This document shows positions 47,477 through 59,513 of a DNA stretch of 64,000 bases, in pieces. Position numbers and translations under genes: made by a program. Every line of letters starts with the position of its first letter. The first letter of the stretch is position 1. The notes beneath the pieces were generated by a model that was not told the origin of the DNA, did not search any database, and saw only the letters and a list, made by a program, of their open reading frames with translations. The DNA is taken from assembly GCA_030549495.1 (NCBI GenBank), contig JAUIRK010000664.1, positions 333,001-397,000 on the forward strand. The letters are read 5' to 3'. The DNA comes from Nectonema munidae (lineage: Eukaryota > Nematomorpha > Nectonematoida > Nectonematidae).

Positions 47477-47765
47477 AAAGAGACAAATCAAAAGAGTGAC
47501 ATGACAAAGCAGTGACAAAATATAAAAAAGTTCAAAAGAGTGACAAAATATACAAAAATTCAAAACAGTGACATGTCAAAAGAGTGACAAAATATACAAA
47601 AATTCAAAAGTTTTACCTACCTATACTTACCTAAAAATCTCTTTTGATTTGTCGCTCTTTTAATCGCTATTTTAAGAGTGACAAGTTATGTCACTGTTTT
47701 GATTTGTCACTCGTTTAATCTCTTTAAGAGTGACAAGTTATGTCACTCTTTTGATTTGTCACTCT
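47477..47765. repeat. Foldback element built of GAGTGACAA units
   Basis: The left half repeats AAAAGAGTGACAAAATATAC and AAAAGAGTGACATG. The right half repeats the complement, TTTTGATTTGTCACTC and AAGAGTGACAAGTTATGTCACT. Both halves pair as a long imperfect hairpin with internal direct repeats of GTGACA. This is typical of foldback or Helitron-independent MITEs; no coding sequence. Confidence 0.6.
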
Positions 47766-48169
47766 AATGTACATCTCCCTCCTCACTCAAATGCACTTTT
47801 TAGCAACGCCCATGTTTTAATTTTTATATATTTAAATTAAACAATATAATATATCTCTACTGTTATTTTCATTTTTATTATCTTTTTTTTCAATACTCTA
47901 TTATACATATTTGTTTTCTTATATTAATATATGGTATGACCTTACAACCTTTTTTCCCACAATATCTTTTAAGGTGTATAACTCTTCTCTTCCAAATATA
48001 TGATAAAACATATAGGTGTCCACGTGCATTGTCGTTGCTTTCTATGTAGAAAACATAACTTCGCTATCTCTCTACACAATCGAATTATATATATATGAAG
48101 TTCATATTCCATCACTAATCTGAGAGCTACCCCTGGTATCACATTTTCATGAATGTGGTTCCATACCTG

Positions 48170-48640
48170 TTAACCTAAAATTATTGAAACCTGGAGATTC
48201 TTGATTTTTTGTTGAAAAAAAACAGGGAGATTTTGCTTATTTGTTAAATATAATTGACAATTTATTGGAATGATGCAATATGCAGATATACAAGTTAACA
48301 ACACAATAAAGTACTTAGCAAAACAAAAACAAAGATATAAACCAAATAAATCATTCTTCATTTTTATATGTTTTGGTAACTTTCTTTGACAGATTCAGTA
48401 ATTCTTCATCTGGTCCTCAATTATAACAAATATTTTTGGTTTGGGGTTTTGTGTCTTCATGGCTAAAATGCCTGCCAGGGTATTATTTAACTTTGAAGAT
48501 GACCACATATCGGCTTTATTTTTTCGTACAATGCTAAATAATTGTTCAAGACATGCATTGCTATGTGGAAGTGCAAGTATTTTGAATCTGTCTGTTGATG
48601 TTCCAGGAACTTTTAGTTTGAAAATAGGCAAATGAAAACT
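48170..48640 (-). pseudogene. hAT transposase C-terminal fragment
   Basis: The minus-strand reading contains FKILALPHSNACLEQLFSIV, RKNKADMWSSSKLNNTLAGI and LAMK. This corresponds to the C-terminal dimerisation block of one hAT branch common in arthropods (LPHSNADVERVFSMVRKNKTE..). Only this end is preserved here and no inverted repeats were found, so it is a fragment. Confidence 0.55.
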
Positions 48641-51600
48641 TCAAAACGAAAAAGTTCTTAGCTCACTTCTAAAGCTGCGACCCAGGTCTTCAAAATCAGG
48701 ATCTGGCTTATTTTCACAGCCGGGCTGTAGCAATTAAGAATAACAAGTTCAGTTATTCTGAAATTCAAGTTAAAGAGACTCTCGCTATGATCGAAGTACC
48801 CTACTTTGTTGCATATAGAGTTGTCAAACAACAGAAATGCAACATTAATTCAGAGAATCTGATTATGTCTTGTACATAAGAGATCGCTATCAAGGTATGA
48901 GGATGAAGCCTAGAAATTTAGTGGCAAATCTCTTCAAACAAAACAATCCAAGGAAGAATTCATGGCATGGCAACACATATTTCGTACTAAAATAAATCAA
49001 CTTTATTTAACACCATATTATTATAATGAGAAATAGAAGTAAAAATGATTAACCGCCACAATCTATATTAATTTTTTATAAATGTCTGTCAGTGGAGTAC
49101 GGTCGATGATGGGTGGTCATCGTGTATTACGCGCCCTCATACAGCTTGTAAATTCATAAATTTCTGTAATGTATTATTCACTTGGATCGAGAAGTCTTTC
49201 TAGCAACCTGTGTTAGATGTAAAAATCGTCAATTTTATCAAGTCTATTCATGTGGACTCGCGCAGATTCAAGGAACTGTTCAAAGAAATGGAAGAGCAGT
49301 ATTGAGTTCTGCTGTATCACAGCGATGGTCCTCTCAATACGTTGAGACATTTATCTCAGAGAGAGTGATCAGGAATTCCTGAAAAAAGGATTTTTTTGCC
49401 ATTAATTTCACTCATACGGAGTGGCTTTCTTAGCAGAAATATATGCAGAGATTTACAGTATAATCAGCAACTCCAAAGTCGAAATACAACTTTCATTGAA
49501 GCTAATTAAATTGCAACAGCAGCTGTGGAAAAACTAAGGCTCTAGATTCGGTGCTTAGAGAAGGAAGTGATCGCCAAGTTTTCTACTCTGGACCAGTTTA
49601 TTGAAGAGAAAAGTGAGGATCATTTCTATAGACCACGAAAAAAGAGATAGCGGCCATTTGAAAATAAGCATGCATCACTATTTTCCAAAGAGTGACCAAG
49701 AAGGAGGCTGTCTTTAGTGGGTCATTTATTCCTTCTTTGTGCCTGAATACGCAATTTAAGATACTGAGTTTCTTTCAAAAGAAGAATGGATCAAAATGAA
49801 AGCCAATGAAGCTTTGAAAATTCAGTTTCAAAACCAAAATGTTGATTAATTTTGGATTGTCATCAAGTTGTTCGTATCATTCTCATTTACTTTTCTCCCT
49901 CCAAGAAGGGGTTTTCAGCAACACTAAGAAATACTTATTTTATACTCAATTCTCATTCTATTTTGTTCTTTAATTTAACAAGTTCCTATAAATCACAACA
50001 ACTTATGAAAAATGGGATGTAAATATATCAATTTAATCTAAACCTATCTTTTGATTGAAAGCCAGCAAAGTCTTTTACTCAACTTGGCAAAGTCCATATT
50101 TTTATACTATTCATTTTAACATGAAACACTTATATATTTACCGTTTATCTACTTTCTAGTATCTAAAAAAATAAGTCGGATAAAAGATTTCCTGCTATTT
50201 CGGATAAGTTCATGTTAAATCCACGTGTGGACCAATGGCGTAATGAAAGAACAAAAATCTTTATCCGTTGATATAATTTTTTTTCTGAAAAAACAAAGAA
50301 GGAGTTGGTCGCAATGTCTGATAAACAGCAGAGCCACGCTACTGTACCAGATCCTTACCGTACACTTCGTAATGTCGAATATACCTCACGCATAAATCCT
50401 GCAATAAGTCATAAAATATAATAAGAAGCAAACACATATAAATGCTATAATGGGAGATGCGATCATATTGTGTGAATGCAAAAATCTGGCACTTGTTCTT
50501 TTGGATTTTTCTTGTCCTTTGTTTTTTGAACGGTTGTTCCTTCGCCATAATGAACTTCAAGCATAGGAAATGATTTTCCTGATATTGAAGATAATATAAC
50601 GATTCCTTATCGATGGAAAAAAGTTTCTTTGATGGATTCACTTCTCAATCTAATCCTGAAAATAACGATCCTTTGTCAAGAGTACAAAATTTAGATTGAA
50701 TTGATGCTTTCTATGAATTTTTTCAAAAGAGTACATTAACGACCTAGTCGAGCTGACTTGTGGCTCAAAAAATATAGGTATGTACATCGGATTCTTTATT
50801 TTATCTGGCCTAAAAAGAAAGACTTTTGGAGTACTCAGATGGACATGGATTGGTCAGTATAGTTTTTTCTAGAAGGTATAGAGAAATTAAAAAGTAATTT
50901 TACCTTATTGACAATACTATAATTGATTTGAAAGAAATGGTTACGGGAATATATAGTATCCTAAATTCAAATTCAATAAGCACGGAAATTTTTATGGAAA
51001 TATTAGTATAGAGTATATAGTGTGTTGAAAGATACTGCCCTAACGAGAAAAACCATTATCGGCGTAGGCCCGAGTAGTGGCCATTAGCAATGCACGATAT
51101 CAACATTTTCGCTTTGTCGCATGGAAAGCTTATGAAAAGTTAAGTCCTGGAAAGTACCATATTCATCTAAATTTGGGAGGAGACATAGCTCTGAATTTAG
51201 TTCAACTCAAATGGCTAAATTTGAAAAGATTCGACAAGTGTTGACCGAACACTATTTAGTTTCTTTACTAAGAAATCACGAGAGAAAGTGTGTTGTATGA
51301 AAGAAGAACTGCTTACTTTCTTGTTTTGTTTGTGGAAAAACTTACATACACGATCAAAATTATTTATTTTTATTTTTTTTTAACTGGTGCGTTAGCCAAA
51401 ATATTAAATTAGTTTATTATAAATCATTAATCAAAAAAATTAACTTGTCAATTTGGGTAGGTACGTTAATGTTTAAAAAAATTACGCTTAGTTTGGAAAA
51501 ATAAGAAATAAATATATTTTTTCAGTATTATAAAGCTTTTCATTATAAACCTGGAATATAATTGGTATGATTATTTCCTTATAAAAATACTAGCATTTCA

Positions 51601-52335
51601 AAGTTGGAGTGGGAAAGTTTTAGCTTTCAATATACATTTCCTCGTAGAAAATCAGCGTTCAACTGTTGCAGTGAAGTGAAATGCTGTTTATGTTTTCATC
51701 ACCTAAAAAAGAAGCATCGATCAGGTGGTGATGATAAACTAACTACCAAGTGACACGAATATCACTAATTTTTTTCAGAAAACTAAAAAAAGGAAATTTT
51801 CTCTTTAGAAAAACACAACAGATGAATGAAGAGCAAGTGATCTTATATTTAGTATGTGAATATTTTTTAGAGATATTAACTAAAAAAAAAATTAAAAGTT
51901 AATTTCTGTTGAATTAAAAATTAATTTTTTCCAATGGACTTTAACATCAAATCAAAGAAAATGGTTTTCCCCTTTTACATGGCTATGAAGAAAAAATCGA
52001 AAATTGTTATAAAGGTAAATTTATTACAAAATTTGAAATATTTTAATTTTGAAAAACTTTAACAAATTGGGTTAGTGTTTCAGGGAAGACATAGCAATAT
52101 ATGTTTAAAATATAATATAATGTAGTATATGGAGGGAATTAAAAAATGCGAAAGTTCAAGTAATAGACAATAGTAAAAAACTCACTACTATTGAAACATT
52201 TAAAGTAGAATCGCATTCAGGTATCGAAAAATCGAAACATGGGTCAATTAATTTTTCGATGAAGGAAACCTTAGTAAAGCGAAACATTCATGCACAGAAC
52301 ACAACCCCAAAAAACGTGTGCTGAAAGATGAGAAA
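48641..52335. other. Intergenic DNA with transposon relics
   Basis: No host gene is seen. Around 48750-48840 the plus strand reads SEIQVKETLAMIEVPYFVAY and RVVKQQK, which looks like a helix-turn-helix of a Tc1/mariner-type transposase. Around 50200-51250 short blocks such as LSRVQNLD and DAFYEFFQKSTLT resemble piggyBac-like transposase. Both are weak. The interval 51350-52330 is featureless AT-rich DNA that probably includes the 3' UTR of the RhoGAP gene; AATAAA (minus strand) occurs near 52020. Confidence 0.35.
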
Positions 52336-55329
52336 TTAGGAAATTTTGTCGTTTTTGTCATTATTGACTTTCTTACTTTTGGCAAATCGCAGACTAGGAT
52401 AACGATGAGTAAAGTGAGGTTCTGTGGGTGATGCTGATGAGATAGCAGATAAGGGGGTTGTTACATTGGAGAGATTAGGTTGATATTTAGTCGTGGGAAA
52501 GAGAGATGTTGTCGTTCGAAAAGGCATTGGATGGTAGGGAGAGGGCTTGAACTTCAAGTTGGATATGGAGTAGTCAAGGATTTGAGAGGTGATCGAATTA
52601 GAAGGATGGCTCTTTATGTTGTCGTTGTGAGTTGCATTGGGGAGAGGAGGGGTGATGGCAGTTGGTCCACTTTTTTCGTTTATCACGGAAGAATCCTTTG
52701 AAGAAAGAATATTATTTCTATTATCTGCATTATGTAAATATTTTGACTCGATAACTTCTTTCCTGATAGAAGGATAAAGGGATGGAATATACGACTTGTA
52801 AGAGGTTGTCGCTACTGCTAGAGAAGCAGTTCTTACATCATCACACTTTGAAGCTTCTGAAAAGGAAAATTCTTTATTTATCATCGCCAACCGATCACTT
52901 TTGGAAGCAGGAAAAATTGATTTTACTCCATTACTACTATTAGTGAACTTATGGCCACATTGAAATGATTGACTTTTCTTACAAGAATTTTGCTTTTCAT
53001 TAATTTTTCGGGCAAAAAATTCTCCAGCATTTGAAAATGTTTTTTTATCTGCCATCTTAACAAGGGATGTCTTCTTTCTGATGATGCTCTCCAGATTCGG
53101 GTCCTTCTTTTCGTCCCTGAGATTACGAGAAGAGAGTTCGAGGCATTTGCAATATTGCTCAAACTCGGATAATTTTACATTTCTCTTCTTAAAACCAACA
53201 TCATTTTTCGAAAGCGCTTGATGACACGGAAATTCACGCAATTTTGAATATTCATCGATGGAAGCACCTTTACTAATGAAAAACATGCTTTCTTTATTAG
53301 TTTCTGAGAAGATTTGCTGTTTACTCTTTCCAAATTCTGCATCCTTCAATCTGCTACCCCCTTGGTCGCTATTAAAATTCAAAGGGATGGTAGACGTTGC
53401 TTCATATGTTCTCAAGCCAGATTTGATTGTGTTGGGTCTGCCGCGAACAATTCTAGAAGCTCTCTTATCCGAAACAGATCGGCCAATCATTTTCTTTCTT
53501 TGATTTTGCGAAATAGTAGTAGAAGGGAGAACTGTAGCATTATTTTTGTTCACGCCTAAAAGATTAGAGGATGTTTCGTTGTCGGAATGATAGTTATTTA
53601 TCGGAAGATGCGAATAACTTATACTCTTCCTCTTCTTCTCAAAGAATTGACACGTTTGCTTCACGGTGGGTAAAGGAGCGGCATCAAAATCATTTTGCAT
53701 TGATTTCAGATTGTTGTTATTGTCGTTGTCGTTAAAGTTCAACTGCTTGGAAATTTTCTCTTTCAATTCGAGTAGCTTTTTGTCTTCAAGCTTATAATTT
53801 TTATCAGAGCGCAAATTCCTTCCTTTAGTCTTGGGCATGATGATCAAGTCCTCATTGATGATTTTTTCTTTTAGAGCAGTTCCTTTTTTGGGGGAACCAA
53901 AACGCTCGCACAAGTTTGTGATTTCTTTAAGGTAGGCCGCTTTACACATCGAAAAATTGGGCATTTTTGGCGTTTTACCCGACGATTCGGAAGAAGCATC
54001 TGGAGGAGTGGTGTATGAGTCTTCACTCTCATCTTTGCTATTCGGAGAAGATACAAAAATGGGTAAGCTGTTGGCATTCATTTTGCGGTTCTGACGAGAT
54101 TCACTCACAAGAGATTTGTTTCTGAGCAGTTTGAATCTTTTGATTTGAGGCGCGACGTTGTTGATCGAGTTTACAACGGTCTTTTTGTTCATCCTACCAT
54201 CGCTTTCAGCGGAAGAAGGTAGACTACTATTTTCACTGTTGATGGAGACAACGTCTTCAGAAGCGAGATTTGGAGCGGATGGTGCTTTATTCGACGACAA
54301 ATTCAAAACAGGGAAAACACGTCCTGTTGACAACTTGCTCAAATTCGCCTTGATGCGATGAAGGCCTTCTTTGAGAGAGCCCGCACGTTTCCGCACCACA
54401 GAAGGTGTGAATGAAGAGTGGACACTGACGTTGCCACAGCTTTTGGCGGGAGTGTTTGCGTCTGAAAAAACTTCTGAAGAATTGTGGAGTAAGGGAAACT
54501 GAGATTGAACACTTCGCCCTTCAATTTCAAGAATGATTCGACGCTCAACCATCCCGATGTAGGGGGCATTAATGATGAGCAGACGGATTATGCTCACCCA
54601 AGAAGTTATCTTTTCCCAGGATATCGAGTTGGTTGTAATGTTGAGAAAATTTGGGCACATCAGTGTTGCTAAATTATCGGCAGACATTTTGTTTTGTGTG
54701 CAATTTCGGTGCACATCATACAAAATGTTCATCGTGTAACGAACCACCGAAATATTTTGATAGGGAAGTAATAAAACGCACATTAAGATGGCATCTCTTG
54801 ATTTGGCGGCGTCTTTGATGCCTTTACACTGCAAAAAAACGTCCAGTAATTGTGAACAAAACAATGGTTGGGGAAGTTTACTGAAGAACTGCTTGAATAA
54901 ACAACAAATATCGTAAACATTAAAACTAGGCAACATGATATCATTATTCATTGAAGCATTTGCAGAGGGTGTTGGCAACTTGCCTTCTTTATCGATATAC
55001 TTTTGCAGTTGGAGTTGGCGACAATGCGAACCTGATTTTCGGAACAGTCCTTCATAAGTTATATTTTTTTCAATAATACTACCCATTTCGAAAAGAACTT
55101 TGGGAACACACGTACCATACTCATCAGCAACTGTGTATTCAAGAGAAGAAAGCTTGTTACCGAAAAAGCTCTTTCCAACAACTCTGTTCAGCTTCTGAGG
55201 TTTTGGCAATGTATAAAAAGATTCGGAATGCGCATCAATGCCAAATGTTTGAAACATTTCATTCTTTATTACATTATAAAAAATGTGATTTTTTGGACAA
55301 TGAGATACGAAAATAATATCTTTTGTCAT
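52336..55329 (-). CDS. RhoGAP-domain protein, ARHGAP11A-like
   Basis: A single open frame of 997 codons with a true ATG. The RhoGAP domain lies at about residues 53-255. FFGNKLSSLE and YGTCVPKVLFEM lead to EGLFRKSGS, whose Arg97 is the arginine finger that stimulates GTP hydrolysis by Rho-family GTPases. FKQFFSKLPQPL and NLATLMCPNFLN are the later conserved blocks. The order FG(V/N).L..LE, Y..VPK.L and the long Ser/Lys-rich tail match ARHGAP11A, a nuclear and mitotic RhoA regulator in animals. The tail (residues 260-997) has many Ser/Pro sites such as SPKKGT and SPNSKDESEDSY. Vertebrate ARHGAP11A has many introns; here there is none in the coding region. The function is inferred from the domain; the orthology is likely but not proven. 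Confidence 0.88.
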   Translation of the reverse strand: MTKDIIFVSHCPKNHIFYNVIKNEMFQTFGIDAHSESFYTLPKPQKLNRVVGKSFFGNKLSSLEYTVADEYGTCVPKVLFEMGSIIEKNITYEGLFRKSGSHCRQLQLQKYIDKEGKLPTPSANASMNNDIMLPSFNVYDICCLFKQFFSKLPQPLFCSQLLDVFLQCKGIKDAAKSRDAILMCVLLLPYQNISVVRYTMNILYDVHRNCTQNKMSADNLATLMCPNFLNITTNSISWEKITSWVSIIRLLIINAPYIGMVERRIILEIEGRSVQSQFPLLHNSSEVFSDANTPAKSCGNVSVHSSFTPSVVRKRAGSLKEGLHRIKANLSKLSTGRVFPVLNLSSNKAPSAPNLASEDVVSINSENSSLPSSAESDGRMNKKTVVNSINNVAPQIKRFKLLRNKSLVSESRQNRKMNANSLPIFVSSPNSKDESEDSYTTPPDASSESSGKTPKMPNFSMCKAAYLKEITNLCERFGSPKKGTALKEKIINEDLIIMPKTKGRNLRSDKNYKLEDKKLLELKEKISKQLNFNDNDNNNNLKSMQNDFDAAPLPTVKQTCQFFEKKRKSISYSHLPINNYHSDNETSSNLLGVNKNNATVLPSTTISQNQRKKMIGRSVSDKRASRIVRGRPNTIKSGLRTYEATSTIPLNFNSDQGGSRLKDAEFGKSKQQIFSETNKESMFFISKGASIDEYSKLREFPCHQALSKNDVGFKKRNVKLSEFEQYCKCLELSSRNLRDEKKDPNLESIIRKKTSLVKMADKKTFSNAGEFFARKINEKQNSCKKSQSFQCGHKFTNSSNGVKSIFPASKSDRLAMINKEFSFSEASKCDDVRTASLAVATTSYKSYIPSLYPSIRKEVIESKYLHNADNRNNILSSKDSSVINEKSGPTAITPPLPNATHNDNIKSHPSNSITSQILDYSISNLKFKPSPYHPMPFRTTTSLFPTTKYQPNLSNVTTPLSAISSASPTEPHFTHRYPSLRFAKSKKVNNDKNDKIS

Positions 55330-55576
55330 TTCAAAAATGAAGAAAACAAAAAATAAGACAGGTTAATCAAAACATAAAAGGAATACAACACTTTATGAAG
55401 ATCGTATATTTTGGAAGATGAGATTGGGAAGATATCAAAATCTTATTCAAAGCTTCGTTTCCACCAAATTAAATTTTATGCTTCAGCATAAAACAAATCA
55501 AGAATTTACATGAGAAAAATATTTTTCCTAAAAAAAATAAATAATTTAAAATTTTAAGTTTTTTAAATACTTATAT

Positions 55577-55612
55577 TTATCGTCTGCTAAAACATACAAA
55601 TATCGTCTGCTA
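55577..55612. repeat. Two ATCGTCTGCTAA motifs
   Basis: TATCGTCTGCTAAAACATA and TATCGTCTGCTAAGGTAAA occur close together upstream of the RhoGAP gene. They share the core motif of the 10646 and 14420 repeats. Confidence 0.3.
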
Positions 55613-55698
55613 AGGTAAATCAAAAATTTTGCTTTCACTCTTTCGAAATTAATACAACAAACGAACTGAACTCTATAAAATTGTAAATAAGATAAAAG

Positions 55699-56071
55699 GG
55701 GTCAAGTGTAGAATCTGACTTCAAAAAGTTCAAGTGAAGAATCTGACTTCAGAAAATTATCTTGAGTTAGTGTTTTTATCTAATTTTAAACCCATCATAA
55801 ATTAGATTTTAGAGTTAGTGAAACCGGTAGAGTGATTTAATTTTAAAATTAATATTATATACATTCCGTGTAAATGATTATAATCAATAAAAAAATTTAA
55901 AACTGAAAATAATTGATAATAATCAATTGAAAAACAGTTTGTTGTGAAATTTGCGAGAATAAATTTTAAAAAGCGGTTTCCTCATATCTATCTCTCCAAA
56001 TTTCGGAAATCACGATCAAGTGTAGAATCTGACTCTCAAAACGTCCTGGAGTCAGATTCTAGACTTGATCC
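55699..56071. repeat. MITE with 23-bp inverted repeats, four copies of one motif
   Basis: The left end is GGGTCAAGTGTAGAATCTGA. The reverse complement of the right end reads GGATCAAGTCTAGAATCTGA. Two further copies of TCAAGTG(T/A)(A)GAATCTGACT lie inside, near 55731 and 56014, the latter forming a short hairpin with the right end. There is no coding sequence. It lies about 370 bp upstream of the RhoGAP start codon, so it may be in the promoter region. Confidence 0.6.
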
Positions 56072-56813
56072 GATTTATGTATAACAAAAAAAGTCGCTAT
56101 GAAATGCAAGACTTTAAGCTTTCTTATTAAAATATCTTTGGTACTTACTTTTTTCAGGCCAAATAAAATATCCACTTAATTTATTAAGACAAATATTATT
56201 TTTGAATGCTTATTCAATTTTTAACTTTGAGAATATGGATTTATAATACTCGATGTCTCCCTCTGAGACCCCAGCAAAGAGTATGGGGAACTATGTGGTG
56301 TAGTTAGACTTCGAATCCAGCCAAGTTTTTTTCACAAGATTGAAAACCAATTAATAATATCATTAAATTCTTCTACAAAAAAGTTTTGCAATAAAAAGAT
56401 ACAATACGCACTAGCTTGGAGAAAGATTAAAAGTAGTGATAAAATAATGCTCTTTGATGGTAAGTAAAGTTTAACGTCATAAAATAATAAAGAGTAAATA
56501 CAATTTCTGTGCTATTTTTTACTATTTAAAGTCACCAAAGAATTTATATTTTTGTGAGATCATCTTAACATTTGATGAATTGTATCAGTCTTTGTTTGTC
56601 TGCTGTGGAAGCAATAAAATATTTTAAAATTTTACTTATGAAAAGAACGTCTATTCTAACAAAACACTTCAAAGCTTGGAACTTGATCCGGTTATTGACA
56701 TCGAATTCAACTTCTATTGGAAGATTTGATATCGAGGATTGATTTAAGAGTTTGTGCTCAAAATCAAAGAATTGCCAAAAAGGAATTGTATACGCTGAGT
56801 TATGAGTGCTTTA

Positions 56814-59513
56814 CAGAGCTCTGCGGAGACCCCGAACCTCCCCGTTCCCCGCGGGGAAAACTTTCACCCCTTTTTCGGGGAATCAATTTGTATTCTTCTA
56901 TTAATTAAATTATACATTTTCTAATTGTTTGCTTTTTTTCTTCAGTTTGTTTTTTAATAATTTTGATATTAAAACCATTTAATTTTTTTCAACTGTTTTA
57001 TTTGTTCCATACTCAATCAATTCTATTTTCAAAATCCAATACTAATATTGATTTTTGAATAAATAGAGCAAGCAAAATTTAATATTTCTTTACTTGTCCA
57101 GTTTTAGGCTTTTTTTTATTAGTCATAAACTTGACTATATTTTGTGTATACTTTAATTAGTTTTTTCTTATGATCAATTAAATATTTCCAAAGAATAATT
57201 TTGATGAGATTATTTTTTACTTCATATAACAGTTAATTATGAGAATAAAGTTTTTCTATGTATAATAGTTGGCATCAAAAAGATTATGATTTGCACGCCT
57301 ATTTCCTAACCTTAAATTTTGTTACTTCAGGTATTTTTTAGTTTTGGTTTTAACGAAATGAATTTGGAAAAATAGGTTATAATTAAAAATATATAATTAT
57401 TTAAATTATAGAATATATAAACGGCAGTTTGACTCCAGACTCCTGGAAAAAAATCTTTAAGTATATGTTTTTCCAATAAAAGTAAATAAAACTAAAATAA
57501 AATAACTTTGATAATACTATATAAAAATACGTCAACTTGATTTGATTTAATTAACAAAAATCAACGTACTGTTTATAGAATATTGCATTCAATTTGAAAT
57601 ATAAATGAAAATAATTGTTTCTATTTCTCTAAAACTACGAAGCAAAATTTGGCTATATTTTGAAAAAATAAGTTCTGATCTTGCTAAGTGTAATCTCTGT
57701 CAAGATACTCTCAAAACAACAAAAGGTTTCGCTAAAGGCATGCAAAACCATTTGAAAAGACATCCTAGTTTATGGTCAGATTTTAAAAAGAGAAAAGTTT
57801 AAAGCGTTCGCCACAAAATCATTAACTACAATCAACGAGCAAACAAATAACGATAATGAATATGAACAAAAAAAACTATTCGAACAACAGTAAGCAACAA
57901 GATTTTGAGGACGCAATGCTTGATTTTTTTCAGGAACTTTTACTGCTTTCAAAATTGCTAAATCTGAGGAGTTCATCAGGCTTTTTACTATCGCAATTCA
58001 AAAATCAAAAAGACTCTACAACTTATTCTAGAAAAATGAGTGAAAAAGCACAAATAGTTTGTAAAAAAATAAAATCAAATGAAAAAACGAACTGTCAACG
58101 TGTAGCATTCACAACAGATATATGGACAAGACCGAGAGCTTTTGACAGCTACATTTCCCTTAGTTGTCATTTAATCGAGAGTCACTTTAATTTGCAGAAA
58201 TGGACTTTAGCAGTGAAGCCCTTGATGGAAGAACACACTGGACAAAACATTGAGATTGAATTGAGTAAATTTGATATCCATTTTTCACTTTTCTCTCGAA
58301 GTACCTTGGTATTTTGTTGCCGATATTGAGAGGAATTTGAAATTGACTATAAGCTTGTCGAAAAAACTTTTTCATTATTCTTGCAATATTCATTCTCTGC
58401 AATTAGTTGTCGGTGATGCCATTAATAGTATTACAGAAGTTAAAGAAACTTTACAGAAAGCCAAAAGACTGGCTCGATTAACGAATAGATCAGAGAAGTC
58501 AACAAATATGTTAGAAGCCATGTGCTCTAAGAAAGGAATTAATTTTGTTTCTTTGAAAAATCCCAATGATACCAGGTGGAATTCAACCTTTACAAATTTG
58601 TCTTCAGTATTACTTTTGAAGGAGGCTATAAGAAGCTCTTGCTGATAAGAACGCAGATTTTTAGAAGCTTTGTCATGATAAGTCAGAATAAAAAATAATT
58701 GTAGGATTCATAAAGATAAGAATTTATTTATTATTAAAATTTGGTTATAGAAAGATTATTCTATCTTCATCAGCATTTACATAAGTTCGTTGATGAAAAA
58801 TGCCAAATAATATATGTATTAGGTTCGCGAAAATACTTAAAGAAGCCTTGATAAAATGGTTTCCTAATTTTGGTTGTACAAGCTATGAAAATAGAATTTC
58901 AAACTATCTAGATCAAGGTGTTCATTAACTAAGGATGGAGTTCAAAAAAGTTTTATAACACCTAAAATATGAAGTTTTAAAAAGTTTTATGTGAAAACAA
59001 AAATAAGAATGATTTGTCACGAACAAGCAAACTAAAAAAAGAATATAATAAAGAAGACCATAATGAAAATTTTGACGTAGCAAATGAAATGAAGTTATGT
59101 GAGAAAGCGGATGATGCAAGAAAAGATGAAGATGTTTTGATTTGGTGGAAGAATAAAGAAGCTGGTCTGTCTCAAGTATCTATTTTAGCGAAAAAATATT
59201 TGAATATACCGTCTAACAACTCGAAATCCGAAAGATTGTACAGTGTTGGTACGAATATTGTAAACAACAAAGGGACTTGTTTAAACCCGGAAAAAGTGGA
59301 GGAAATCATATTCGTGGGTCAAACATTAAAGCACTCAAAAATTCTCTTAATTAAAGAACCTGATATATTTTCATTTTTTGTTGTATAATAAAAACGCTGA
59401 AATAATTTTGTATTTTGATTTATATAAAAAGAAAATCTTCACCCCGACCCGATTCCACGCGAGGAAGACTCCTCCCTGGCCCGAATCAAAATCTACCTCT
59501 CCGCAGAGCTCTG
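56814..59513 (+). mobile_element. hAT transposon with perfect TIRs and target duplication
   Basis: CAGAGCTCTGCGGAG (56814-56828) is perfectly inverted as CTCCGCAGAGCTCTG (59499-59513), and both are flanked by the same octamer GTGCTTTA (56806-56813 and 59514-59521). This defines a 2,700-bp element without ambiguity. GC-rich subterminal sequence lies just inside each end (CCCCGCGGGG near 56848; ACCCCGACCCGATTCC near 59445), unusual against the AT-rich genome. The transposase gene inside is broken, but the ends suggest a fairly recent insertion. Confidence 0.9.
57605..59388 (+). pseudogene. hAT transposase pseudogene (BED finger, RNase H-like core)
   Basis: Parts in order: BED zinc finger SKIWLYFEKI, KCNLCQDTL and NHLKRH (57640-57770); first catalytic region TTDIWTRPRAFDSYISLSCH (about 58115-58175); a second region with NIHSLQLVVGDAI (about 58390); NDTRWNSTFTNLSSV (about 58565); and the C-terminal dimerisation block LIWWKNKEAG, KKYLNIPSNNSKSERLYSVG and LNPEKVEEIIFVGQ (59135-59330). 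These are the hallmarks of ZBED-type hAT transposases. The pieces lie in different frames (shifts near 57800, 58290 and 58645), and the segment around 58645-59010 is largely unreadable, so it cannot make a full protein. Confidence 0.85.

Larger units (their letters stand above)
42330..48110 (+). mobile_element. Decayed LINE retrotransposon, split by a later insertion
   Basis: The plus strand carries scattered but recognisable non-LTR polymerase signals. Near 44878-44930 it reads KIGKLILIPKNNKD, followed near 44935-44990 by ITLLHILCKFLKKIISK; these match the LIPK.(N)KD and RPITLL...K..EK(I)I blocks of Jockey/LOA-type reverse transcriptases. A C-terminal zinc knuckle YCCFGCNKLETRHYLIFTC lies at 47321-47377. 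Many stops interrupt the frame. The element is interrupted at 45714-47131 by another transposon. Its boundaries are set by base composition (very few G on this strand) and are approximate. Confidence 0.6.

Noticed and set aside
52480-53559. Plus-strand ORFs under the RhoGAP gene
   Set aside because: They are antisense shadows of the 997-codon frame.
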